A stretch of DNA of 64,000 nucleotides, from the NCBI GenBank assembly GCA_024305405.1, contig JAKNDB010000110.1:1302001-1366000 (forward strand), read 5' to 3'. The stretch is from Dirofilaria immitis (lineage: Eukaryota; Nematoda; Chromadorea; Rhabditida; Onchocercidae). Within the stretch, counting starts at the first letter, position 1. Every line of letters begins with the position of its first letter. The translations under genes and the position numbers were made by a program. Shown in pieces: positions 37,817-52,600 of the stretch. The notes below the pieces were generated by a model. That model did not search any database and was not told the origin of the DNA. It saw only the letters and a list, made by a program, of their open reading frames with translations.

Positions 37817-40800
37817 ATGCCTGCCGTCAAGGGATGGGATGCGCGGCCTTGCCGTTTTCATTTCTGATATTCGGAATTGTAAAAGTAAGGAAGCGGAATT
37901 AAAACGGATTAACCGAGAATTGGCAAATATTCGCAGCAAATTTAAAGGTTTTTTTTTTTTCAAATTCTTTTTCTCTACTTTTAGTTTTTCTTCTTTTTTG
38001 TGTAAAACAGGACTGGCGTTAGCATATTTGCTATTTCAAGAAAATTGGATCCATTTTCACTACTTTTTAAATATTCAGTATTCCCATATTTTGCTTCATA
38101 AAACATTTTGAGCATTTGTTAAAAAACCTAGCATTTGTTGTAGATTTCTTTTACTGTAGTATAATTTAAACATTTGCAACACTTTTTCTATTTCCTTTTT
38201 CTTTATGCGTTATTGAAATTTAACATACCAACAAACTTCTGACATACTGTCGAAATTCGACGTTTTCAGAATACGTTAAAATATCCATATTTACATGAAA
38301 CTTTCTTATGTTTGGCATCTCAATAAAAGTTATAATCCCGTAATTCAAAGTTCTGCAGTGTCTGGACATTGTTATAATTAAGTTTAGCGCAGGTTGTTCT
38401 ATGAGAGTATAACGCTGAGAATTTCATTCTGCAGGTGATAAAATGATTGATGGTTATCAGAAGAAGAAATATGTTTGTAAGCTTCTGTTCATCTTTCTTC
38501 TTGGCAACGATATTGACTTCGGTCATATGGAAGCTACTAATTTATTAAGTTCAAATAAATACACCGAGAAACAGATTGTAAGTTTCTTTTTCTACAAATT
38601 AATTAGAAGAAAATTTATTGGAGTGATAGTAAGACAGTGGGAAGAAATTCTGTTGATTTCAGATAGGAAACATTTATATTTTCATTTTATTTCGCGGATT
38701 CAGCTACACCAATTCTTTATTGGTTTTTTTTCAGGGTTATCTTTTCATTTCGGTACTGATCAATAATAATTCCGATTTGATCAAATTGATTATTCAATCA
38801 ATAAAAATGATCTCCAGTCGCGCAATCCTGTTCACGTTAATTTAGCGTTACAATGTATTTCAAATATAGGTAGTAAAGACATGGCTGAAGCTTTCGCTCA
38901 AGATTTACCGAAGCTGCTGGTTTCTGGGTGAGTTTTTGATGATTTGAAATTTTGCATATTTTTCAGAAGTAGTACATTCATCATTCATCTCGGGAGTTTC
39001 TTTTCAGGCGAGGAATCAAGTTCATATGCTGTAACATTGGCATAGATATGTTATCATGGATTGCCTTATCTCTCTCTTGCTTTTTTTTCAGTTCTTAAAA
39101 TAGACTACTAATACCATAGTGACATTACCTTTTACTTTATTTTAGGGATACAATCGATTTTGTGAAGCAAAGCGCAGCTTTATGTTTGTTGAAATTGTTC
39201 AGGATATGCCCAGATATTTTATCGCCTAGCGAATTTTCCTCACGGATTGTTCATTTGCTAAATGATCAGCATTTGGTGATAATTCTAATCTGTTTGTTAT
39301 GTTATTTTTTGGAAGCATTTGTGGAGATTTCAGCTTTTGCTTTTCTTTCTCTTTTCCACCTAAATTCTTTAAATTTGCATTCTTTTGAATTTTGCGTTTT
39401 CAACTAACATCATTTTTAGGGTGTTGTTACGTCAGCTGCTTCACTAATCGAAGCACTATCCAAAAAATGGCCTGATGAATATAAAGGATGCATCTCGCTA
39501 GCTATTTCAAGGTTAAGTCGAGTAAGATTTTTATAGTTTTAGTTTAGCTTTCCCAGCTTACGTTAGCACTGAAATAATTTGGCATCGTTTTGTTTCAGCA
39601 TTGTATAATATAATGCTAAGATATTACATAACATCAAATTCTGGAAAAATAGTTTTTTATATAATCTTTTGAAAATTTATTACAGATCGTGACTGCAGGT
39701 TACACCGACTTGCAGGACTATACTTATTACTTTGTACCAGCACCTTGGCTTTGTGTGAAGTTACTGAGATTACTGCAAAATTATCCACCCCAGGTGATTT
39801 TTATCGATTCTACTAAACTTTATATAAGTCTTGATGAGTTTTAGTGTGCAATAAATCTTGCTGATGAATTGCAGAAGATCCAAGCAACAAATCTCGTTTA
39901 ATGGAATGTCTGGAAGGAATCTTGAATAAAGCTATGGATGCTCCAAAGTCCAAAAAGTGCAACATTCGAACGCTAAAAATGCAGTGCTCTTTGAATCAAT
40001 TGCTTTAATTATCCATATGGATACGGAGCCAAGTTTGCTTGTTCGAGCTTGCAATCAATTAGGCACTTTTCTATCTCATCGTGAGACAAATTTGAGGTTA
40101 ATAAGTAATTCGAATTTCGTTTGGCTTCAATTCTTTTTTCATCGTTTTATTTGACTTGATATCGCGGACTGCTAATCATCGAGAATTATAACTGCTTAAA
40201 TTGTTATCACCGTAAGCTATCTTCGGAAGTTATTGCTGTTTTCCATCTAGATCATTTTTCATCAAATTTTTAAAATTATTTTAGGTATCTTGCTTTGGAG
40301 TCAATGTGTTTACTGGCAACTTCAGAATTTTCACATGAAGCCGTGAAAAGACATCAAGAAACAATCATAAATAGTTTAAAAACTGAAAGAGATGTTTCTG
40401 TCCGACAACGAGCAGTTGATTTACTTTATGCTATGTGTGATCGGTAAGTTGAACAAATTAGAATTTTAAAAGCGAGTTGTGATTGTTGGACGAAATCTTT
40501 GATTCTGACGAAAATTTAGTATACATTTTTAGATCTAATGCTGCAGAAATTGTCTTCGAAATGTTGTCATATCTTGAGACGGCTGACTATTCAATTCGAG
40601 AAGAAATGGTACTTTGCAGTTCTCCATATCTTTTTCTGGACAGTATTTGATTATTCTAGTTTTTTTGGATTTAAATACTTATTTCTTTATCATTTAATTG
40701 TTCTAGGTACTCAAGGTTGCAATTTTGGCTGAAAAATATGCTACAGATTATACATGGTACGTTGATGTTATTCTAAAGTTGATACGAATTGCTGGTGATT

Positions 40801-43800
40801 ATGTATCCGAAGAAGTTTGGTATCGTGTCATTCAAATAGTTGTCAATAGGAGGATGTGCAAGGCTATGCAGCTAAAACTGTCTTTGAAGCGTTGCAGGTA
40901 ATGAATATCATTTTATGCCATTTGATTTTTCAATTTCATTGTACGGATCGATTAGAGTTATTTAATATCTTTGTTTCTGCACAAAATAAATATGAGCAGG
41001 ATTTACAAAAGAATTCGGTTTAGAGGCCAGCTTGTCATGAAAACATGGTCAAGGTTGGAGGTTACATACTGGGAGAATTTGGCAACTTGATAGCTGGAGA
41101 TGTGCGTTCAAGGTTAGTTGTATGAAATTTTTATGCTTTGCAGCATTCTACAAAAAACTTTAACCGCCATTATTTGAAAATTTAAGCGAAGAGCGGGTAT
41201 TTAAAGCGAACTTTTTTGTATTAAGGTTTTCTATGATACAGAACTAAATTTCAGTCCACAAGTTCAGTTTGAACTTTTGCACAGCAAATATCATTTATGC
41301 TCCATTGCAACAAGATCTCTTCTTTTATCAGCATATGTGAAATTCTGCAATTTGTTTCCAGAAATTAAAGGAATGATTCAGGAGGTAAGTGTGTTGCAGC
41401 ATTTGCGCTGTTTGTACAATATTTGCACCATAAAGAATGCAAATTTTATACATTCTTCCATTTCTAGGTTTTTCGCATGGATCATAATTTGCGTAATCCT
41501 GATGCTGAATTGCAGCAGCGTGCCATAGAATATCTTCAGTTGTCCAGAGTTGCTTCTCCAGATGTCCTCGCAACAGTAATATTTTCTGTTGTAATTTATT
41601 GGTATCTTTCCGTGGATCCTTTCATTGATACTAAATTTGTTCATGAATTTCAGATTTTGGAAGAAATGCCACCTTTCCCAGAGAAAGAAAGCTCCTTGCT
41701 CGCTAAATTGAAAAAATCGAAACCGCATGTCGAAGAGCTCGTAAATCAGGCAGTTGAGAAGAAGCAGCGTCCGGCTGCAATGATGAATCATGTATTTCTT
41801 TCCTTAAATTTTAATGCATTTCTTTGTTCTGTATTTTATTCGCTAACATCTTATATACGTTGATTTCCCTTTCGTTTTTATTAATGCTATGTGTGAGATT
41901 TTACAAGATAAGTAGAAGTCCTGTTTTATGTGGCCTATCACTTCAGGATACAAAGCAAACGTCAGGTCAGTTGCTGGATATCAGCCCTGGTTTGGAATCG
42001 AAGGCTCTGGTGGACATATTTAGTTCTCCAACTGCAGCAAACGGTGTGCAATCGGCAATGACTTCAACGAATGGTGAACCTGCTGTGGATAATTATCCAG
42101 ATGTTCTAAAGTTAATATTTCAGTTGCTTTTAAGCTCTCCGTTTTGGCTTTACAGATGGGAAAAAAATTTATTATTTGTAATAATTTATTTATTGAAAAA
42201 ATAAAATATGTGAGATGTCTTGGTGAAACAGGTTCATTTTTATTACAGATTCGCGACAAAAAATAGCGGTGTACTTTATGAAGATTCGATAATCCAGATT
42301 GGATATAAATTAGAAACCCGAGCTAATCTTGCGCGCTTAGGAATGTTTTATGGCAATAAAACCAATTATTCATTCACCGACTTTAGTCCGAGTCTCTATT
42401 GCTCTGGAATACTGAGCAGTCAACTGATTGCACAAGTATTATTAATTACACGGTTGTATCTAGTATATTCAATAAAAATGTTATTTCAATCTTCAGTGAT
42501 ATATGGATAGTAGTTTGAAAATTACTTTTTAATAATACGTTGTACTTGCCGAATTGAATTTTTATTGTAGTGCAAAGCAGTAGATGGTACCATCACAGGT
42601 GGATCACAAGTGCAGCAATTAATCAATTTTGTGTGTGAGCAGGAATTTCATCGTTGTCCTCTTCTTCACCTCATTTTCACTTTTTCGTAAGTTTTCAGTT
42701 CGGTTGAATTGTATAAGCCGTAACAAAATGGAATTTATGTTTTATATGTTCGGCTTTGATATTGCATAAATGGTTTAATGCATATACAAATTTAATATAT
42801 GGGATTTTCGTGTGGATCAAATTATAATTGCTTGACTTTTGAACTATGATATTTAATATTCAGAAAAAGCGGGCATATTTGGAATTTTTCTAAAGCTAAA
42901 CTTTAATTTATTTTTATTTCCATTGTTAAATAAGTGTCTTGCTTTCAGTGATGTTAGCAATAGGCAGCAGTCTTTTGATAAGACTTTTGCACTTCCAATT
43001 TTTATCAACAAATTTTTTGAACCAACAGATATGTCCTCAGAACAGTTCTTCACTCGTTGGAAGCAACTTTCTCAGTATGTCATATATTTTATTATTCCGT
43101 CGTATATGTCTCGTCGTTTATTTTTAATATAGTTAGAAGATAGAAAATGATAAAGGGAACGATGTTTGCAGATCAACTCAAGAGAATCAAAAAATTTTCC
43201 CTGCGAAACTACCGATAGATCGAGAACAAATCAAAACAAAGGTAACTTAGCAACGCTTGTCAGTCGGTTTTTGGACTTTTAATTTTTTGCATTTTTATTT
43301 TTAAAAATATTTAATTTCATTTCCTAGGGTTCGTGCAAAATGTGCTATAATCATTTGACTTTTTTTTCATTGAAATGTTAAAAGTCTGACTTTTTAGCCT
43401 TCCATTTACCTCAGAAAACTCCTCTTTAAAGAAGATTCTTATAAAAGTGAAATACAATAAGCAACAAAGATTAAGGCGAGGTGGTGAGAAGCGTGATTGC
43501 TTAACGGAAATTCTCGAAAATGCATTTGTTACTGAGTTATACAATTAAAGGAAGTTTTGCAGCTGAGTGGATTTGGACCTCGATTGTTACAAGATGTAGA
43601 TCCAAATCCTGAAAATTATGTATGTGCTGGAATAGTCAATACGAAAATGCAGCAAATCGGTACACTCATTCGTTTAGAACCGAATAAACAAGCAAAGGTT
43701 GTTTTATTTGTTGCTTTAATTTTGTCATAATGTCGATTGCGGACCTGTTTTGCAAAATGCATATAGCATTTATGTTTAGGTTTTTTAAGATAAGACTTTA

Positions 43801-44347
43801 ATCTTGTTAAAATTTACTGGTGCAGTATTTTTCTTCCAGTCTTATTGATGCATGTAGTATATCATGTTTCATTAGACTCCAATGACGAGTTCGAATCATG
43901 CTATATATATTTATGGGCGTAAAGCGTGACAGTCATATAAGAAACAATTTTCATAATTAACAAATAGGCATGAAACTGTGGACGGGCATTTTTTGCGTCA
44001 TTGTTCGAATTTTAATATAATTGTGGTCGTGACATCTTTTTTTTCATGACGAATTTTTATATTAAAATCTAAAGAGTTGGTAGCTATAAACAAAGTAGTG
44101 GAATCAGATAATTGTAAAAAAACAAAGAAGCGAGGAGAAAAACACGAATAAGGGAGGAAAAAAGATTATTATCGGTTCCAGATTAAGGTATTGATCTCAC
44201 TGCTGAGATCGCAAAATTTAATGCGGGATCTAAGAATTAACTTTCATATCATTATTCGAATATTTGCAGATGTATCGATTGACTGTACGAAGTTCGCGAG
44301 ATACTGTTGCAAGTCACTTGTGTGATATACTATCGCAGCAGTTTTAA
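37817..44347 (+). CDS. apa-2: AP-2 adaptor complex subunit alpha (alpha-adaptin)
   Basis: Clathrin-adaptor large subunit that binds PI(4,5)P2 and cargo at the plasma membrane. Twenty-one exons: 37817-37947, 38435-38577, 38735-38937, 39146-39275, 39420-39521, 39686-39793, 39875-40096, 40284-40443, 40533-40608, 40707-40897, 41024-41112, 41255-41384, 41468-41575, 41654-41791, 41947-42110, 42249-42435, 42571-42686, 42949-43074, 43172-43241, 43563-43697, 44270-44347; about 936 residues, as in the family. The trunk includes [40 protein letters not shown] (PI-binding Lys patch), [12 protein letters not shown] and [21 protein letters not shown] hinge of about 100 residues leads to the appendage ([48 protein letters not shown], ending CDILSQQF). 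Five single bases are missing, at about 37831-37833, 38803-38807, 39788-39791, 39952-39956 and 40849-40853. The start MPAVKGDGMRGL is read across the first of these. Confidence 0.97.
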
Positions 44348-46945
44348 TTTTTTGATGATTGTTAATTTGAACTAACCTCACTATTTATTTTAATTTGGCC
44401 TATATCCATATGCCAGTGATGAAAACAATAGAGCAGAAAGGTTATTTATAAAAGATTTTGTATCATACGCTTTTTGCTTTCCATAAATTTATGCATACAG
44501 ACAGACATAGAAATATGGTAAATATGTACAATAAAAGACATACGTATGTCGTATGATGACGGTAACCTACAATGCCGTGATGAAAGGAAACTTTTAAGAT
44601 AATGCAGGAGTGCACGCTGTTATCAATTAACTTACATTATCGGTATAAAAGCATAATACTATTTCCTTTCAGATTTCTTTTCCTTTTTTTTGAAACAGTT
44701 TTGTTGTATTAAGGAGTTTTCAGAAATTTATACATTTGTTTTCCTATCTTTTCTTTATTTCAAAGCAGTTCTAAACGATTTATTTGTATCGTTTATTTGT
44801 TTAGCAATCATTATTGTAATTATTTTGAACAAATACTTCAATTGATTTTTGAAAGTTTTTTTAAAAAGTCTGTTTTAAAGAGTTGATTGCATTTTTTTTT
44901 TGCGATGTTATAGACGGTGATATTGAGACTAAATGAATAGTCGAATAATGTTCGAGGTACTAAATTTCAATATTTTATCTCTATATTATGGTATATGCTT
45001 AAAATATATTGGGAAGATTTTTCAAATTTGTTAAAAAAAAGCTAAAAATATCATTTTGAAAAAACTTCAGTGTGAAATATTTGTAGGGTCGAACATAATA
45101 ATTTGAAGATAATAATGGGACTTACGTGGTAGGAATTTTCTGTAGATCATGTTTTAAAATATGATTATGGATCTGCAAATGATGATTAGCAGAACTGGTT
45201 GTACTGATTACATTATTTTAGTTGCTTAGCTGTTTCATTTAATATTTGAATTATGTCAATCAATAATTCCTTTGATAAGCATTTCCATATGTTAATAGAT
45301 TTATTGTTATGCAATATCTTCATTTTCATTTACAAATATAGAAAAAGAACGTTTCTTTTTTCTAAAAACTTCGTATGTTTCTTGTGATAATTGAAGATAG
45401 AACTGTGTTATCATTCCTTATAATGTGAATATTGCTTTCTCTCCAGCTTTCAGATAACTATTTCAAATGCGTTTCATTTTAAAATTAATTTTCTTTTATC
45501 TGCTACAATACAAATGTGTCCCTCTCAATATACTTAACGAATTAAGTTATTAGGTATAATTTTCATACGGCTTAAAAAAATTTACGCTGGTACATGTAAT
45601 TCAGGCTAGACCAGATTATTTATCTGGTCTAGCCTGAATTCTCCTCCTGAAATATAGCTGAATACATACTAATCGCTCTTTTTTTTAGCGTACACTGCTG
45701 AAAAATCACTTGATTTATTATTTATACTAAATCTAATTTATTTTATTCAATAAATTATCTATGGCAATTATGTTCATGATTAACATTATCAATTAGGTAT
45801 TCATTTTTCGTCATTGGGGATTGTCTACCCTTCAGCATACAATGCTTTTATCAGGCATGTTATTTAATACGATCTCCAACATCAATGCAAAGATTGATTA
45901 TAAATACACACAGGAATTCACGAGTTTAAAATCGAATATTGATTTCAATGGTAGCAAATATGAGATAAGTAGATTTGATGAAACATTAGTTAACTTTGAT
46001 AAATGTGGGTGACGCAACGAAGCGTATTATGGAGGAGTTGATAATGTGAGAGACTGAAATAGGTAAATTTTGGATTATTACGTCTATTAGCAGATTACAC
46101 GAAAAATGTGTAAAAATTCCTTCTATTTCTAAGAGAATTGTTTTTGGAGGCTTTTTTTGGGGAGAAACTGAGGGGTAATTTAGTGGCCGTACCCAACAGT
46201 AATAACATGTTGGGTTCATGGTATCACTCGAAATTAGAATGGTTAGAGCGCGGATTTAGTGCGTAATCAAATCAATAATCCCGAATCATTTGTTGATTTC
46301 GATCAAAATATAGATTGAGTGATCTGAAATTTGTTTCGGCGTTCCTTTGTTATCTGTGCTCATCATTCATCCAGAAATGTCTGATAGGGACAATCCATTT
46401 TGTTGTGTCACAAGTTTCGGGCGAACAATTTGGTAAAAAATGGTAAGGAAATGGAAGATTGGATAACAGACTGTCTAAGCAACTTTTTTTAAATCCGTTT
46501 TATAAGAATTAGATTTAAAGCTTGATATCATTTTTTGGGAAGAGTGAAGTGAATTAAATAATTGGATCGAATGTTTTTACATTTACGGCATTTGAAATAA
46601 GGCTTACTGTATTTGATAATCATATGGCATAAAGAGTGGTCGATTTGATCTTTTTCACAAATTTTTCTTTCCAGTTGAATACTATTCTGATGACAATTAA
46701 GTAATTTCGAAAGTATTTGTTGACAATGAACTTGTTTATGCCATGGTTTGCACAAATTCATTGCGGTAACCGTAATCTTACTAATCAAAGCGATTTTTCG
46801 ACTAATTCTATATCAGTAAATGTATCCAGGATAGCAACGCGAGATTCAGGTGGGCAAGCTTCTGTTGAAAATTACTTGTTTGTTAGGATTTAAAAAGAAA
46901 GTTCGTCAGAAATGGAATAAAAGACCAATGTAGTGTGATATTCAG
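44348..46945. other. intergenic region between AP-2 alpha and PI4K2
   Basis: About 2.6 kb, AT-rich. It holds a perfect 19-bp hairpin (45598-45640), an unexplained cysteine-rich minus-strand frame (46528-46788) and possibly a 5' exon of PI4K2: ATGTCTGATAGG at about 46378, coding for MSDRDNPFCCVTSFG before a GTAAAA donor. None is strong enough to call a gene. Confidence 0.5.
45598..45640. repeat. perfect 19-bp inverted repeat (hairpin)
   Basis: AATTCAGGCTAGACCAGAT (45598-45616) and ATCTGGTCTAGCCTGAATT (45622-45640) are exact reverse complements around a 5-nt loop, TATTT. The stem has higher GC than the surroundings. It is too short for a typical pre-miRNA and lies in intergenic DNA. Confidence 0.95.
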
Positions 46946-49627
<2,682 letters not shown>

Positions 49628-52600
49628 CTAATCGGCTTTAGTTGCAACATCATCTTCCAATCTGGTGCTTTTCATTACGATAACTGTCTTTGTCCTCCTT
49701 TCTAAAATTGTGAGAGAAAAAGAATTTACTAGAATTTACAAGAAATGATTTAATTAACAGACGAGTTAAAGAACGATGAAGTTTCATTTCCTATTATGCA
49801 AGCTAATGCTTGACCGTTTCTGACGTAGAGAACCATTACTCAAGTGAAATATTATTCTAAGTATCGTGCCATTTTTGACATATATGTTTTTGAAATGTAG
49901 CAAAGTTTTTTCTTTTCGAATTTCTTAAGTAACAAAATACGAAAAGAATAATACCTTCAATTTCCTTTGAAGGTTCTAGAGTTTCAAGCTTGATCTTATC
50001 TGAAGTTGTACTTCCTACCATTGACGGATGGTATGCTGATGTAGAAACATAGGATTCACGTTGCATGTCTGCAAAAATTTCATGTTTTAACTAACTCAGA
50101 CTTCAGACTTTTAATTAATCAATAACAAACTTAAACTCAATCTTGAATTTATTCATTCTCTTATATTAACCTTGGTAATGTGTTGGTGTAGAGGTTCCGA
50201 GAGGTGGTGTAAGCGGATTGGAAGCAAATGTTGATCGTACATATCTTCTGGAATAATCCATAAGTATATAATTTTCAGTTCCTTAAGAAAAAAGTTTTAG
50301 ATAAATCATGATATGAATAAAGAATCGGAAATATTTACGTTGTTCCACTCAGATAGTCATCTGCTAAATGTGGTAGCACCCCAGCACTGTGAATGCCAGT
50401 ACTTCTTAATCCCAGGTAGCCACCACCAAGTCTTCCAATATCACCAGCTAAACTTCGATCCACGTAATCACGACGACGTCTCCTTTCATTATCCAATTGT
50501 TCCCTCATAATACTAAGTTGATTTTCCAACTGTTTTATACGATTTTGTTGCGTACGCTCACGGTTTTCAATTATCCGTTCAATCTAAAAATATATAATAT
50601 TTTTATTAAAGCACTTAATTTTCGGTCTTTAAAGCCCTATTATCGAATTATTTCTTCAATAAAAGAAATGCTTTGTAGAAATGAACGACTCTTTTTAAGG
50701 TATAATATAAATTACAGTTTTTAATAGTACACAGAAATCGTAGTTTTTGACAATTTGGAAGAATTTTGTATAATTATTACATACTTGAATTTTTTCATTT
50801 CTCATCCGCTGCAATTGCTTATCCTGTTCTTCACGTTGTTTACTGCTAATTTCAATGATACGATTACCATTTTCAAATTCCAACTGTGCGATCTGCTTTT
50901 GCAATTGGGCACAATTTTTGTAAAGTTCCTATAATAAGTTATTATTGATAATTTAAAGTGAGATTAAAAAGCTTATATTTTCTGATTTGGAAAGTTTCGA
51001 TCATAAGACTAAAATACGGATCAAAGACATTGAAAAAAGAAATTGAGACTGGGAGAAATAGGAGATAGAAACACCAGAAGAATCACTAGAAGTTTGGGTT
51101 AACGTCTAAAAAATAATGATTGGATAAGAGCTTCGATTTAAGCAAATTAGTTTGTTTATGTCCCGAAATATTTAGCATAAATAAATCTATTATTCGTAAA
51201 CCTTGTTTTCTCTTTCCATTGCATTTAATGATTTCTCAATAGCTTCACGTTGTAAAGCAGTTTCACGGATTGCTGCATCGGTGCGTCGTTTTTCATTCTC
51301 CATCTACAATTCATTGTTTTCAGAGTACCGGAAGTGACCCACTTAATATACAGATTCCAGAACATGAATAAAATCGCTGGAGATGGATAAAGATAAATGA
51401 ATGCATTCATCAAAAAAAAAAAAAAAAGGCTCTAAATTATCAATAAGCATAAATTCATTATACAGTTTTAAATAATTACCATTTCTATTTTCTTAATAAA
51501 TGTGACCCGGTCACGTTTGGTATTTTCAAGCTGGCCAACTACAGCTCTTTTTCACTTTCCAGTTGTGTTAATCTTCGTTTCAGTTCATCAAGTTCACGTT
51601 GTAACGTTCTTCGTTCGTTCTTACAAGTTTCAATCTGTTGTCTAAGATCATCTTCCGTTGCTCTTTGTGATGTTGTTACCTATAACATAGTCTCATTTTA
51701 CTAGGAATCGAAAACGTTGGCACAAAAAACATGATCTATAAAATATCTATGTCATTCTCGTGGAACACATATGTATTTTTAAAAAAGTGCAAGAAAAATT
51801 AAAACAACAATTAAAAACTGGCAGATGAACCATTAAACAGCAACCTTCTCGAGAGTTAGCAGTCTTTCTTCGAGACGGTTCTTCTCTGCATGAGCATCTT
51901 GCAATTGACGTTGCAGATCGGATACTCTACCACTTAGGTCACGCACGCGTTGCTTAAAGTCACGAAGTTCGCCTCTTGCAGTCGTTAGTTCATGCTCAAG
52001 TTGCTGTTTTTGATTGTTAACATTGGCTAGATCGTTCTGTGCACCGGTTATCTAAAATTTTCATTACTGACGGGAATCTATGTAAAATCTGTGGCAGCAA
52101 TAAATAATTACAATAGTGTCGATAGGAAGCGTATCAAAACTAGGATCAGTAGGAAAAATAATAAAAGAAGTAATTACTTGATCTCTAAGAATCTGGTATT
52201 CACTAATGGTTCTTGATTGGTAGTCAGAAGTTTTCCGAAGTTCCATTTCGACGCTCTCGGCCTTTGAAAGTTCTCTCTTCAGTCTCTCCATATCTTCTTT
52301 CATGTCAGTGCATTTTATTTCGCATAATTGCAGCTGTCCGGACAATTCTTTTATTCGTTCGTTCAAAGACTGAAATATTCAAACTTGAGCAGTTCAAAGG
52401 ACAATAACAATTCAATGTGCAAAAAGTACAAAAGCATACTTGTTTTTCATTTTCAAGATTAGTTTGCAGTAGAGTGAGCCGCTGTGTTTCGCCTTCCTTA
52501 TCTCGAAGTTTGCTTTCAAGTTGGAATCGATTAGCATCCCACTGTTCTTCACGTTCACGTAGAGTTCGCAAGTCGGTTTGGGCAGTTTCTAGATCATTAC

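Noticed and set aside
41378..41791. 137-codon minus-strand frame
   Set aside because: Antisense shadow of AP-2 alpha exons 13 and 14, which match the family precisely on the plus strand.
43870..43910. GAGTTCGAATC resembling a tRNA B box
   Set aside because: No A box or cloverleaf at the required distance; it lies in an AP-2 alpha intron.
37817..44347. AP-2 alpha as a pseudogene because of five frame breaks
   Set aside because: All five are single-base losses in homopolymers while all splice sites and the full-length family sequence are intact; the same error type occurs in every other gene.
46230..46310. tRNA-like string TGGTTAGAGCGCGG
   Set aside because: Only the 3' half of a D-arm is matched; no acceptor stem, no T-loop TTCGA and no pol III terminator could be fitted.
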